Source: Burhinus oedicnemus (lineage: Eukaryota; Chordata; Aves; Charadriiformes; Burhinidae). From it: DNA of 64,000 bases. The notes under the pieces were generated by a model. The model saw only the letters and a list, made by a program, of their open reading frames with translations, did no database searches and was not told the DNA's origin. Of the stretch, positions 38,100 to 49,009 are shown piece after piece. Position numbers and translations under genes: made by a program. The stretch is from NCBI GenBank assembly GCA_008921705.1, contig VFFE01005906.1:133370-197369 (forward strand). Reading direction: 5' to 3'. Each line of letters opens with the position of its first letter. Positions within the stretch are counted from its first letter, which is position 1.

Positions 38100-38640
38100 G
38101 TCTGAATTGATGGTGCAATTGCTGATACTTTTTTTTTATTTAATCTCTACTTCCTTAGCAGAAGCTACAGTATTTGCCGCCTCTTGAAACTCCTTTTGCA
38201 TTTACTCCATTGTGCTGAATTACTTTGTCTTCTACACTGCAGCAGGAATAACCAGTGGACAGACATTGCTGGCTGTGGATGCTCTGCAGTTTGTGGAGAC
38301 CTGTGTCAGCACTGAGAAGTGAAAAGGGTTTCTAGTGCTTTGCAGTGAGTTGGTCTATACTTGATCTTATAAAGGGACTTTACTGGTCCAGTTGTCTAGA
38401 AAGGACAGGGAATGTTTTCCACCTTTGTACAAATAGGCTTCTGGCTGTTAATTTTTCCATCTTTCTCTGGAGCAGTGCAGATTAGATTCGGTTAGAGATA
38501 GCCTGTAGGCTGCACCGGGGCTATCGGTGCTCCCATTGTCATTGCATTATCCCAGATGCCTGATTTCATGTCCCCTTCACAATGTCAGGATTAAAGCAAT
38601 TGCCAGATTTGTGGAGAGGAAATGCAATTTCTTGTGGTCA
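38100..38640. promoter_or_regulatory. Candidate conserved non-coding block
   Basis: Non-repetitive. It has 'gagcagtgcagattagattc', 'attgcattatcccagatg' and 'aggattaaagcaattgcc', all with TAAT/ATTA-type words. No convincing open frame. Inference from texture. Confidence 0.3.
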
Positions 38641-39145
38641 GACTGTCAGGCTTTGTTTTTTTGATCGCCTTCCACTGTGGAAACGGGCATGGTTTGTTTC
38701 AGAAGATTATGGGAGGCTTCTCTTTAATGTATTCTCTGCCTGAGAGAGGTGGGGTGGTGGGGCTGTCCTCTGTCTCCACTGTTCTTGCATATTATAGTGG
38801 CAGGCTGCAGTTTTTTGGAATCGGTTTGCTGTAAGGTGTGGGAAGTGTTCTGTGGCCTGGGATGTTTGGGCATGAGTGGAATAGGTGTCCCGGGAAGCTT
38901 GAGCTACATGCTTGTTGAAATGTACAGTTGGATGTATTGCAGAACCTGGACTCAGTGACCCAGGTGAAAGCTTCCAGTATTCCTAAAACAATAAGAAAGA
39001 TTGCTCATGTCTGTCTTAATCTTAACGTGTTTTAGAGTTACTAGTTCCAGGTTCGTCTCTTGTCATTTTTCAATGTCTTGAACCGAGGAAAATGTTAGTT
39101 AACAATTCTTCTTGCTGTGTTCAGAATGCTGAGCTAGTTCGAGAC
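38641..39145. other. Non-coding stretch
   Basis: Nothing specific seen beyond ordinary non-coding DNA. Confidence 0.5.
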
Positions 39146-39250
39146 GGTTCAAAGCCTGGCTTTACCTTCTACTTCCTATCTGTCTGACTTGCCCTGGGGA
39201 AGGTGCCTGCAATTATATGTCTCCTTGGCCTTTGTCTGAAATGGATACTG
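39146..39250 (+). repeat. MIR-type SINE remnant
   Basis: 'ggttcaaagcctggctttac' followed by 'cttctacttcctatctgtct' and 'gacttgccc', then 'tctccttggcctttgtctga' and 'aatgg', parallels MIR from the B-box region through the 'catctgtaaaatgg' segment. Confidence 0.45.
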
Positions 39251-41145
39251 GGGCTGGTGCTGTATGTGTGCCTACATAGACTGATGTGTGTGTATGTTGG
39301 GACATGGGCTGGAAGAGAAGGTGAAGCACAGTAACAGCTTGGGGTGACAGGGTATGTGGAGTCTGGCTGCAGTACCTTTGTAGTCCCGTGTTGTTGACCT
39401 CTGATAATGATGCAACCTCAAGCTGTCTCTGCATGAAGTCATACATAGGCATTTAAAAATATTTTTGCTTTCAATAGTCACCCTCCTCAAGTTTTTCTGA
39501 GGTTTGAATATTTGGATGAACTGTTCCAGGGATGATTTTCTACAATATTCTGTATGCTGTGAATGACATAAAACATTCAAAAGCTGGTGTCTGTTGTGTT
39601 TGAATGACAAGTCACTCGTAGGATGGGATTTCTATAGCAGTGGAGAGCTGCGGGTACGCTGATCAGGGCAGTACTGGTCACTGCAGGTGTGGGAAACAGC
39701 CTTGGTAGACACTTAGGCATATGTTGGTGTTGACTGAAGGTGCTGTAGGGCATAATTCTGTGGGTGTAGTCAGTGGTGGATTTTGGGACAAGCCTTTGGA
39801 GGCAGGTATATATGCCTCACAAGACTATTTGTATACTCCATGCCTGAGGGCCTTGCTGAGGAGGCTTACAGCTTTGTCAAGCCTTGGAGATGGCACTTCT
39901 TCTTGGACCTGGAGAGACAGGACTGGTGTAGGCAATAGGACTCAGCCTGTGGAAACTTGTCACTGCCACAGTACCTGATATGCATCATTCGTTACAGGAA
40001 ATCCAGTGTGTGATGTGAGAGCTGGGAAATGTGGAGAAGGCCTGGCAGAGTTTAGTAGTGAGCCCACCGACCTCCACCTGAGAGCACGTGCCCATGTGCA
40101 CAGTGCTCTTTCTGCTGCGGCTTTATGTAACGCATTTGCAGGACTTCATTTTCCACTAGATTGAAAGCAAAGCCACTGTTGATTTTCTCCAAAAAGATCT
40201 ATTTGAAAGTGCAATTGCCTGGAATTACATGGTGGCAGTAAGAGGCCAGACCTTGCTGTAAATAACTTTCTTCTCAGCCAAACACATTGAGCTCTGCTGT
40301 CTACTGCTTTTTCTCTTTAGATGATTTCAATTGAAGGGAGGGTTTTTTGGTATTTTTCTTTTATGTTTTGTTTATTCTTCTCAGGAGCTGATTCTCATTT
40401 TCCTAGCTTTCCTGCTCTTGCCAAATGACATGATTATGGTGGACAGGGCAGCTCCCCATTCACAGTAAAATCGGTGTGTTTTTATAGCACAAGGCTATAT
40501 TAGGACTGATGTACCTTTGCCAGTGAATGTACCTTTGCTGCTGCCCTGCGTGTGCTGGTGCTTTGTCTGTCACTACTGTGCCAGTGGGCAATGGCAACAC
40601 GTAGCTTTTGGTGGTGATTAGCATCTTCATGCCAGTGAGTTATGGCATGGTAGCAATGTGTGCTTGTCGTATTAAATGAGAATATACTTACACTCACACC
40701 ACTGTTCAGCATCAGTTTTTCAATTTAATCTGAGCTGTGAGGTGGCCTTCCTGTCAGGGGAACGTTTTTCTCCATAGCCCTAACGCATCTTTATATTAAA
40801 CCTCATATTCCCTATTGAAGACCCATCAAGAGTAGTTGATGCATCTTCATCTTTGAAGCCATTAGTCCCCAGCAGTGGATCCTTAGCCTGGATCAGAAGG
40901 TGGTCCTATGTTTTCCCTGTTGTGGTGGCTAAATGGGAGCAGAGCTGTTTTGGCTGTTGGTACCTGTACAGTAGAGCACAGAGTGAATTTTGGCTTTTGA
41001 AAATAATATTTTTATGGGAAAAGTAGGCTCTTGTACATGTTAGAGATGAAGCTCTCCATTACAAGAGATCAATATTGCTAGGAAAGAGGGGAATGAGTGT
41101 GTCAGGGAAGGAAAGGGGCACAGTTAGGGCTGAGTATTGGTGTAC
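39251..41145. other. Non-coding stretch with a duplicated hairpin unit
   Basis: No gene is supportable. 40511-40647 contains repeated words and a duplicated hairpin unit. The remainder is unremarkable. Confidence 0.5.
40579..40647. repeat. Duplicated 18-bp hairpin-forming unit
   Basis: The unit TGCCAGTGRGYWATGGCA occurs at 40579-40596 and 40630-40647, 51 bp apart. Each can pair its TGCC and GGCA ends. A third TGCCAGTG is at 40518-40525, beside a 10-bp direct repeat 'gtacctttgc' (40511-40520 and 40529-40538). Confidence 0.65.
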
Positions 41146-41178
41146 GGGGTAAGGGGGGGGGCACATGAGGTAAGGGGG
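41146..41178 (+). other. G-quadruplex motif
   Basis: GGGG, TAA, nine G, a 12-base spacer and GGGGG give four G4 runs with loops of 3, 1 and 12. The words 'ggggtaaggggg' and 'gaggtaaggggg' suggest local duplication. Confidence 0.6.
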
Positions 41179-41673
41179 AACCTGACTCAATGGCAGTGTG
41201 TGGCAGCAGGGAGGCTGTGCCTGTAGGGATGGGACAGAAATAGCTGTGAAGGTAGACTAAGAGAGGGGAGTGGGGGGTTATTTGTGAGAGAGTATCATGA
41301 TGTTGGTAGACTGAAGTTTTTAAGTATCTAATCGTTTTGTTTCTCCCTTTAGCAATGGAGCATACCCTTTCTGGTTCAGTGTTCCCTTTCCCTGCAAATG
41401 TACACATCCATCACATCTCCTCAACTTCACTGTTTGCTTTTTTAGTTTGTTTTTAAGCTACCTGATTCTTAATACTTACTAATTCTTTATTCCAGCAATT
41501 TCCTGATCTTTCCCAGTATTTTTCTTTCTTACCCCTTAAGTTATGGTGCCCAGAATCAGAGTGTTTGAGATAGGAGTTGCCATAGATTGATACTGGGAGG
41601 GGCTTTTGTGTGCCTTGGTCATTTACATATGCATCACACATTGGCTTTTTCTTTCTACTTTATTGTGCTACAG
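41179..41673. other. Non-coding stretch
   Basis: No gene is supportable. It ends in a pyrimidine-rich acceptor-like segment (41641-41673). Confidence 0.5.
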
Positions 41674-41977
41674 GTTCGTCTTCACTTTGCTCCCTCCAAG
41701 AACTTCTGTTACGCTCGAGTGTCTGTTATTCAGTGGGAAACAAGCAGGTAGACTGCGAACCCGATACACAGCCCCTCTGAAACTCGGTGTTAGCGTTCCT
41801 TGCTCACACAGAAGTGCTGCTGGTGCTAGGCAAGTGGCCTTGCCATCATCCTGTGCAGACATGGCTGGCTTACCCGAGTGCGGAGGGAAAGGGTTCAAGC
41901 AAATTCCAGCTCCTGGCCTTTGCTGCACAAAAAAGGGTCAGGGCCCGGAGCCAACTAGACTCAGTTTCATCAGGAAG
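41674..41977 (+). other. Candidate exon, unrecognised (splice-bounded open frame)
   Basis: The left boundary is a good acceptor: a pyrimidine-rich stretch ending 'ttgtgctacag'. The right boundary is a near-consensus donor, AAG|GTGAGT. The 304 bases between are open in one frame, part of a 155-codon frame at 41606-42073. They are GC- and CpG-richer than the flanks. An internal ATG at 41862 or so has G at -3 and G at +4 and would start MAGLPECGGKGFKQI before the donor. I recognise no domain. The cysteines and basic residues are not arranged as a known motif. It could be an alternative first or internal exon, a non-coding RNA exon, or chance. No partner exon was identified in the window. Confidence 0.2.
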
Positions 41978-43214
41978 GTGAGTCATCTGGCTTCTAAGAA
42001 TAGCAGGGGAAAAGGAGGAGAGACACAGCTGCAGGCGAGGTGGGAGGAGGCAGCGCTGCTTCCAGTATGTTAATGAAGTTCTATCTACGTGTACAAATTC
42101 AGTCCACCTGTGCTGCGCTTGCACTTTCATTTCCCCATGAATCAGCTTGATCTTCACTTGCTGCTGCTGTACCGGCCTTGGGAGCCCCAAAGGACCAGGG
42201 TTTGTTCAGAGGAATAAATGATGGGAAACCGTGTGATTTCTCGGCCTGGATGGTGCCCCAGCCTCCTGAGACTTGCTCCCTTGGGAGTCCCTTGCCAGTG
42301 GTGCTCAGTAGTCTGGCAGTGACGCCATCTGGCATCAGACAAAGCAAGGGTTGGGTTTATAAATATTTTTTATTATTATTTGTACACAGCCAGTTTAATA
42401 AAATTTCCAAATGACCTGCAACAGAAAATTCTTCCTTCTTGAGATCTTGCAAGTTTTTCCTCTATGCCTGTGCATGTGGTTTGAGGGGCAAGTATGCAGA
42501 TGGTTTTGCAGCTCCCTGTTAAAGCAGGTTGAAGAGCATCCTAGTTTGTATTGCAGCTGAATGTTCCTCGCAAACAGCCAAGAACATTTGTGTTTAAGAA
42601 TACCTGCTCCATTTTCCTTCCTGTTACAACCCTTGTCACTTTGTACGGCTTTTGTTGGAAATGGCATTATTGCCTGCAGCCTCCTGGTCTTTCTTGTTAG
42701 GAAGTTTTTTTTGTGCATTGGTATGGCAATTTTGCAGCTCCTGTGCACCTGAAAGGCCAAATGTGCTGGAGTAATCAGATTTCCCAATTCTCCCTCAGTG
42801 CTTGAGAAGACCAGTGCTAAGTCTCATGATGAGGCATTTTTGACACAGGCCTACAGAGAGGATCTGGTTATGTGGAGGGCCTGTGCCACTAGGCTGCAAG
42901 GAAGGAATATGTTTTCCAGATATAGGTCACTCAGCAGCATAGTCCTTGCTTACAGGTCAGTGTTGTGGCCTTGCTTCTCCTTGCTGACCTCGCGTGCTGG
43001 TGGGTGATATGCTGGCTGGCAGCTCTGTTGAGCTAACCCAGCTGCATCTGGCTTGTGAATAAAGCGGGAAGAGGAATAGGAGTATCTGATCTGTGTAGCT
43101 CTTCTAATATACCTTTCTGTGGGTATTAAAAAATCCTCTCCCAGACTGCACATTCGTATTTGTACAAGGGTGTATTCAAGTAAAGTAGGGCCTAGTTCAG
43201 ACAGTTTTGCTGTG
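41978..43214. other. Non-coding stretch
   Basis: 42090-42420 has an enhancer-like mix of words ('ccccatgaatcagcttgatc', 'tttataaatattttttatta'). No gene is supportable. Confidence 0.45.
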
Positions 43215-43275
43215 ATGGATCCAGGTTTGTTCCTGGCTGAAAATGATCTCAGGCAAGCTGCTTAACCAAAATTTT
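43215..43275 (+). repeat. Possible MIR-type remnant
   Basis: 'tgatctcaggcaagctgctt' followed by 'aacc' resembles the MIR core 'tgaccttgggcaagttactt' plus 'aacc', preceded by 'atccaggtttgttcctggct'. Short and diverged. Confidence 0.35.
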
Positions 43276-43590
43276 GAATGCCTGCTTTGATACTTTGCAC
43301 TAATGTCTGTTCCCTCTCCGTTAGCCCCATGTGACAGAACATAGTCCCTTTCTCTTTCTGTTCACTCCTGTACACTTTCAGTAGGTGCCTTAATCATGTG
43401 TCAATCACAAGCAACCAAGAGTGAATGTCAAAATGAAGCTCTTATTGAGTACTTAGGAAAATATCAGCCATCAAGTGGTCAAACTGTACTTTCCTCACAT
43501 GCAAAAAGGGGTGAGTTTTGCCATTCTCGCAGCTCACCTGCCTCCAGCTGAGCCAAGACAAAGAAATAGACCACACAGCATGGATTCTGG

Positions 43591-43990
43591 AAAGTGAAGT
43601 TGATTATATATATATTTTTTTTTTTAAATCTCTAATTTTTTATAATCTCCCACGTTACTAGTAACATGGGCTGATTTTTGTTTTTAATATCTGATTTCTA
43701 TCTTGACTGCATTCCCTTAACCTTTCCTCAGAGGTCTTATTTTCTAAACCTTTGATGGATTTTGCTGCCCCTCCTGCTGATGTTTTTCATTTATTGGAGG
43801 AGAATAAAATAATAATTATAATAATAAAACCCACTGTTTTGCTGGAGGCAATTCGCTGGTTGAGGTTTTCATGTGAACCCAGCCCTCTTAATCCTAGCAA
43901 ACAGGATTCTCCTCCTAATCTCTAATCCCCGAGTACTTTAGCTATTAATCTTGAGAAGCATTTTCCCCTCCCCATCTGAGATTAACCTGA
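43591..43990. promoter_or_regulatory. Candidate conserved non-coding block
   Basis: An AT-rich block with (TA)n plus T11 at 43604-43625, a 22-bp palindrome at 43649-43670, an (AAT)-rich run at 43803-43828, then 'ctctaatccccgagtac' and 'gctattaatcttgag', and the word 'ggttacccatggttac', whose GGTTAC/GGTTAC halves are a direct repeat. TAATCC and TTAATC are homeodomain-type words. Inference. Confidence 0.3.
43649..43670. repeat. 22-bp near-perfect palindrome
   Basis: GTTACTAGTAAC (43654-43665) is a perfect 12-bp palindrome. It is flanked by CCCAC on the left and ATGGG on the right, which continue the symmetry except for one mismatched pair. Confidence 0.8.
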
Positions 43991-46900
43991 GAGTGGTTAC
44001 CCATGGTTACTGGCCCCTTTTTTTCTCCTGCTTTCCCATGAGGTTTGGAGACTCAGGGAGATGAGTGTCGAATTCTGGGCCTTTCATCTTGGTGCATTTG
44101 GTTTCTGGGCTTTTGGATACCTTCTTTTATCTGACTGGTTTGATGGATTCTTATTCAGCAGGAAAAACATAGGCAACTCACCATCGCTTGGCAGCTTCCA
44201 TCCAATCACAGACAAGAGCATCTGAATCTCTGGGTTTTTTCAGTGGAATAGGGAGACAGACCTTATTTTGGCTTTACAAAAGAGAAAAAAAAAAATAGTA
44301 GTGTGAAACGAAGGAACCTTCTTTAGACAACAGTTTTCTTCCCCTATATTTGCTTTTCGGGAATTACAGTGTGAAATTCTGTTTTCTGCTACAATTTTTT
44401 TTTCCTTCTGAATGTGTCAGGTTGTTCACTTATTTTCTGCATGTTGTTATTTACAAGCTTTGAGTGTTCTTTGCCAGCTTGCTCTTGAGGCTCTGTGTGT
44501 GGAGCTGGCCTGTCAGCTTGGGATTCCTATTGCAGCTTGGGACTCCTGATTCTGTTCTCTTGCATAGGCTGGGTCACACATACTACTCCCGGATTAGTAT
44601 TTCTGGAGCGTTGGATGGGCTGCCCGCTGCTAACTAACTACAGGTGTTTGTGTGCTGAGCTGCATGCTATGGGTTGTTCCTGTAGAGCTGTGTCATGGAT
44701 CCAGAAGGGTTTAGTCTAGCGGATCTTTTCCCCTATCAAATTCGTACCCTCTGCCCACGCCTGACTGTTCCTTGCAGTGTATTTCAGGGGGAGCCATTTC
44801 TGAATGTATTCTTACTCTCCTAAACGTGAGCTCAGAGCTGCTCTTGAGACCAAACTTGCTTGCTCTGCAAGAAAGCAGTTTTGTGAGCAAACCTCCAGTG
44901 TGTCTTCCTGAGAGCCTCCTAGGTGTCAGCATGGTTGCAGACAGCTTTTGTGAAGGCCATCAGCAGTTGTCACAGCAGCAGTCTTGGGCTGGAGTGAGGG
45001 TGTGCTATGAATGTGACTTGGTGGGGCTGCTGAACAGCATGAAATGTCCTAAGTGAGTGGGATGCAAGCCATTAACTGAGGACACTGTTCTGTAGCCCTC
45101 ATCATTGGTAAACATTGCCTGACATTTTTCCACCTCACATTTTTTTTTCTTTGCTGAGATTTATCCAATGATTTACTTTCTTTAACTGTTAATTCACAAT
45201 GGAACGAAAGTCTTTGGTTCCTGAGTCCTAGTTTGCCCTTCTGATTAGTATATCTGCTAAACGTAGAAGTTAGTACAACTGCTTCTGAAAGGTTTGTTGG
45301 GAATTTCTGTTGCCCTGTGCTGCCAGAAGAGACAAGGGAAATCCCTGCTTTGTGCTAGCCATACAGGAAAGCAAAGGGGAACGTGAATGCAGGAGAAAGG
45401 GACAACCTGGGAGCAAGAGCCCTAGCTTTGGCATCACAGGTACCTGTGAAATTGTGGGTAAAATGCAAGAGATTAAAAAAGATTGGAGTATTTCTTCATT
45501 ACAGGGATAGGGCAAGGTTTTAAACTCATTACTGTTCTGGTTTTGGTGATTTGACTTAGAAACACTGGGTGAAGTAAGTGTACATTTCCCCCAAGTTCTT
45601 GTGCCCCTTCTTACCTCCTTGTGCCAGGTAAACATCTCAAATTCACTGCATATTTTTAAAGCAAGAATTCAGGATTTTAATATTTTTTCCCTATATGGCA
45701 CACATACTTTCAAAGTGTTTTACAAGGCACTTATGCAGGAGTCATCTTTTCATACCTGAAAGACCATGTCACCCCCAAGTGGAAAGAACACACTGTGCAC
45801 TACAGCAGTACGGAGGAAGAAGAAGCTTTTGTTCATTGTAAATGCTTGAGGGCCTTTGTGCTTAAACAGAAATGCAGAACCCATCTTCTGTAACGTCATG
45901 GTGCTCTCTAGCACTGCGTGGAGGTGATTTGTGGCACCTTCTCAGGAGGAGTGCTCTCTCCTGAGTCACCTGAGTCTTGTCCTGCTGATGCATACACTAT
46001 CTTTAGAGCTCTCCTGTTTGACTCACTGTTTTGTCCCCTGGAAATTTTTACTCCTAAAAGGTAATGACAAAATAGGGTCTTTCCTAATTTTAAGGATGCT
46101 TGTAATTTGTTTTTGGTGAATGATGATTGGGAATGATGATGGAATTGATTTTACTTTGAGCTAGCAGGTTTTGTCTCATGGTCATCTTCCTGAGGATGGA
46201 CAGACTGTCATGTCGTGTTTCCCCCAATTCTGTTGCTGCTTCTGTTCTCCTCTCTGGTGGTCTGAAACAGGAAGCTTCTCCGTTCAGCTCGTTGCTCACT
46301 GCCAGAGTGTGTGCGGGTATTTTCCTGGTGTGGTAAGAATACGGAACCCTAGCAATCTTGTGTAACTGTCAGAAGTGTAGGTGAAGGTTGGAAAGGAAAA
46401 TGGGGAAGTCCCCTATGAGCTGGTTTGCACTCCGCTGTGTGGGAAGTCAGGTGCCAGCCAAAGGCCTAGAGGATCATGGGGTTTCTTTTACCTCCTCTCT
46501 GACAGAATGTGTGCAGCCCAGTGCTCTCCAGTACAGCAGGGCACTGGGACAGAGCACAGAGGTATTGTCTGTGCTGGGGCAGGTGCATGATGACTGAGCT
46601 GTGACTTGAGCTTCTTAGCAGGCAGAAGAGGAACAATGTATGCTGCCCAAAGATGTAAAACTGGATTGAGTCAAAACTGAGTAGTTTTCTATTCCCTTTG
46701 CTCTATTTTTGAATTCACTGTACTTTCTCATTCTAAATGCTATTCCTGGAGAAAATGTGGTGTTGACTGTGGTGGAACTGTTTTCTGCTGTTTCATTCCA
46801 CTGTCATGCAGTATCTCTGTCCAGCTGTGTCTCTTGAAGGATCCTTTGATCGTGAAGAATCATTAGCAATAAGAGAACAGGCATATGACTTAACAAAAAT

Positions 46901-47441
46901 GCTGTTTCTTGTCATCAGTCTTGCACCAGACACACCCAAATTACTTCATCTGTCTCTCCTTGTCTTTTGCATTGGCTAACAGTGTTTGTTTAACTTAAGG
47001 AAAAAAAAAAAAGGATATTTATTCCATTTTAACTTTGAAGTTTTACAAGGAGTGTGTGGCAAAATGAATAAGAAGAATTAAAAGAATGAAATCAACCTTT
47101 CCACGTGTCCATTCCCTCTAAGTCAGTGGCCTTCCATGTGAAACGGGTGTAACTGAGCTACATCTTTTGAGGGCTGCAGCCAAACTGGGGTCCAGGGGGA
47201 GTCAGAGAAAGGTTTTGTAATTTACTTCACTGAGGATTAAGTAGTTGTAGCATTTGGGCCAGTGTATTTGTCTGCTGCTTAGCTATATTTAGGGGCATAC
47301 AAAATCAGGCTGGAAATCTCAAGGGAACTTGCTTTTCCCCCTCATGCTGCTGTTCTAAATAATTTCAGGGTCTTTTCAGTAATGTGTGTGAGAATACATT
47401 TGAAGATGTTAGGTATGGCATACCCCGTATATATCGTTTTG
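43991..47441. other. Non-coding stretch
   Basis: No gene is supportable. 44340-44480 and 46850-47110 have enhancer-like AT-rich texture. 45708-45745 ('tttcaaagtgttttacaagg') resembles the ancient CR1/L3-type segment. A12 is at 47001-47012. The frame at 44772-45056 ends at a weak donor-like word and shows no family resemblance. Confidence 0.45.
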
Positions 47442-47482
47442 GTGTGCGTGTATATATATATGTGTATATATATATATATATA
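47442..47482. repeat. Alternating TG/TA tract
   Basis: 41 bases alternate strictly between purine and pyrimidine: TG/CG units, then TA, TG and TA units. It may form Z-DNA or cruciform structures. The Y/I/H-rich translations across it are artefacts. Confidence 0.85.
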
Positions 47483-47581
47483 GCAGCACAGCTGAGGCCT
47501 GCCCACATCATGCGTGGATGTGCCAGGGAGGGAAGGGATAGGCCTGGGAGAGGAGCAGGAGCAGTTCCACTGCAGAAAAGC

Positions 47582-47587
47582 TATAAA
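47582..47587 (+). promoter_or_regulatory. TATA-like box (weak candidate)
   Basis: TATAAA lies in a GC-richer 140-bp patch just downstream of the alternating tract, about 37 bases before a donor-like GAG|GTGAGT at 47624. The arrangement could mark a minor promoter with a very short first exon, but one hexamer in AT-rich DNA is weak evidence. Confidence 0.12.
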
Positions 47588-47624
47588 GATGCTTGGCTGC
47601 CCCTGCCTCCAGCCAGGAGCTGAG

Positions 47625-48399
47625 GTGAGTGTCAATGCTGGGGACTCGTGGGGCTTCCCCAGTGCCACCTTCACCCAAAGGCCAGGCATTACAAACTTGT
47701 GCTCTTCCAGATCATGATGTCCATGAAGACCAATTCTGAAAGCTTTATTTGTCTTTGTCTTTCCTCCTGCCTCAGTTGTCTTTGGCAGGCAGGCTCAGGT
47801 AGCTTACCTTTATGATAGCGTGGGACCAAACAGATTGTAGCAGGAGCCGTGTGTGACACTCCAGTGAGCTGTTGGTGTTTAGCAGTGATTAGCTTTTTTA
47901 AAGACCCTTTTCTTTATCTGGTGGGGATTTTAATTTTTCCTTTCTCATTGCTTTGCTTCTTATTGATTTAAAGAAAAAAAAAATGAGCCAAAGCCTTGTT
48001 TGGTAATAGAATATTGATGAGAAGGCTGGAGAAAGAGAGAGGGATGGTGGAAGTCTTTGTTCCTGTTCGACAAAAGATGGAGAAGACAGGGGAAGAAATG
48101 TGAATGTATATGGGGAGGAGGGACGGGGGAGAGAAGAAAGAGTTATTTAAAATCACAGCTAGGAAATCACTCTTCCAGTCTACGTGGCCACAGCAAGATC
48201 AATTTTCAATTTCAGTTTCCCTGCCTTTTGTGTTTCGAGACACTTGGATGCTGCTGGAGATGGGGGATCTGCCAGCAACTGTTTGTTTAAAACAAATTGT
48301 CAGTAGGTATTTTTTTTCAGATGAACTGCTTCCTAGATCAATTTAACATGCTGTAAGGAGAAAGAAGGGAGAACCACGAGGCCCTGCTCTCAAGAGTCG
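47625..48399. other. Non-coding stretch with purine-rich segment
   Basis: 48018-48145 is strongly purine-rich with G-runs (48109-48130). No gene is supportable; the two overlapping plus frames at 48057-48346 are compositional. Confidence 0.5.
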
Positions 48400-48885
48400 C
48401 ATTTACACCAGCGCAATTTTGGTCATGTCCGTGGCTTTACTTCTCGGCTCAGTGAGGTGTGAGGAGTGAATCGAGCAGGCCCTTGTTTCATAGATCCATT
48501 TGGTGTCACATGAGGTGTTGAGTGTGAAAGAGTAAATGCGCCAGACACAGCTGAATGGCATGATTTTAAGCAACCATGCAGTGTCTGTGCTTCGTATCTC
48601 TGCAGGATCTTGGATTAACAATAGATCAGCTCTTTTATCTGTAGTTTAGCGTACGGCAATACAGCATCAACTGCTATTGATAATCAAACTGAAGAGTCTG
48701 CTGTGTAAATCAGTGTTGCTCATTTTGTTGAGCACATAGAGATGAAGATTTGGCTCAGAAAGTTTAAATCATTACTTGATACAAATGCTATTATCTTTGC
48801 TGCGTCTTCAAAGCAATGATGAATATGAAAAGCAAGAAAGGTCCCTTTCCCACCCCAATCAATTTCTACAGAAACTTCTATATTT
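48400..48885. promoter_or_regulatory. Candidate conserved non-coding block
   Basis: Non-repetitive. It has 'gcatttacaccagcgcaatt', 'gcaatacagcatcaactgct' and 'attgataatcaaactg', with GATA-, PBX/HOX- and SOX-like words, and no sustained open frame. It is among the most enhancer-like stretches of the window by texture. Confidence 0.3.
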
Positions 48886-49009
48886 AAAAAAAAAAAAATA
48901 GTTTGTGTTGAAATGTGCAGAATGAGGGGTAACCATTTGCCCTCCTAACCAATGAAATCTGTTTGGTTTGGGGTTTTTTGTTTGTTGGTTTGTTTTTTGT
49001 TTTTTTTTT
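48886..49009. repeat. A13 run and T/G-rich tract
   Basis: A13 at 48886-48898. 48961-49009 is almost only T and G, of the same kind as 13591-13629. Confidence 0.85.

Noticed and set aside
47342..47689. 115-codon minus-strand frame
   Set aside because: It crosses the alternating TG/TA tract, giving an artefactual Y/I/H-rich stretch.
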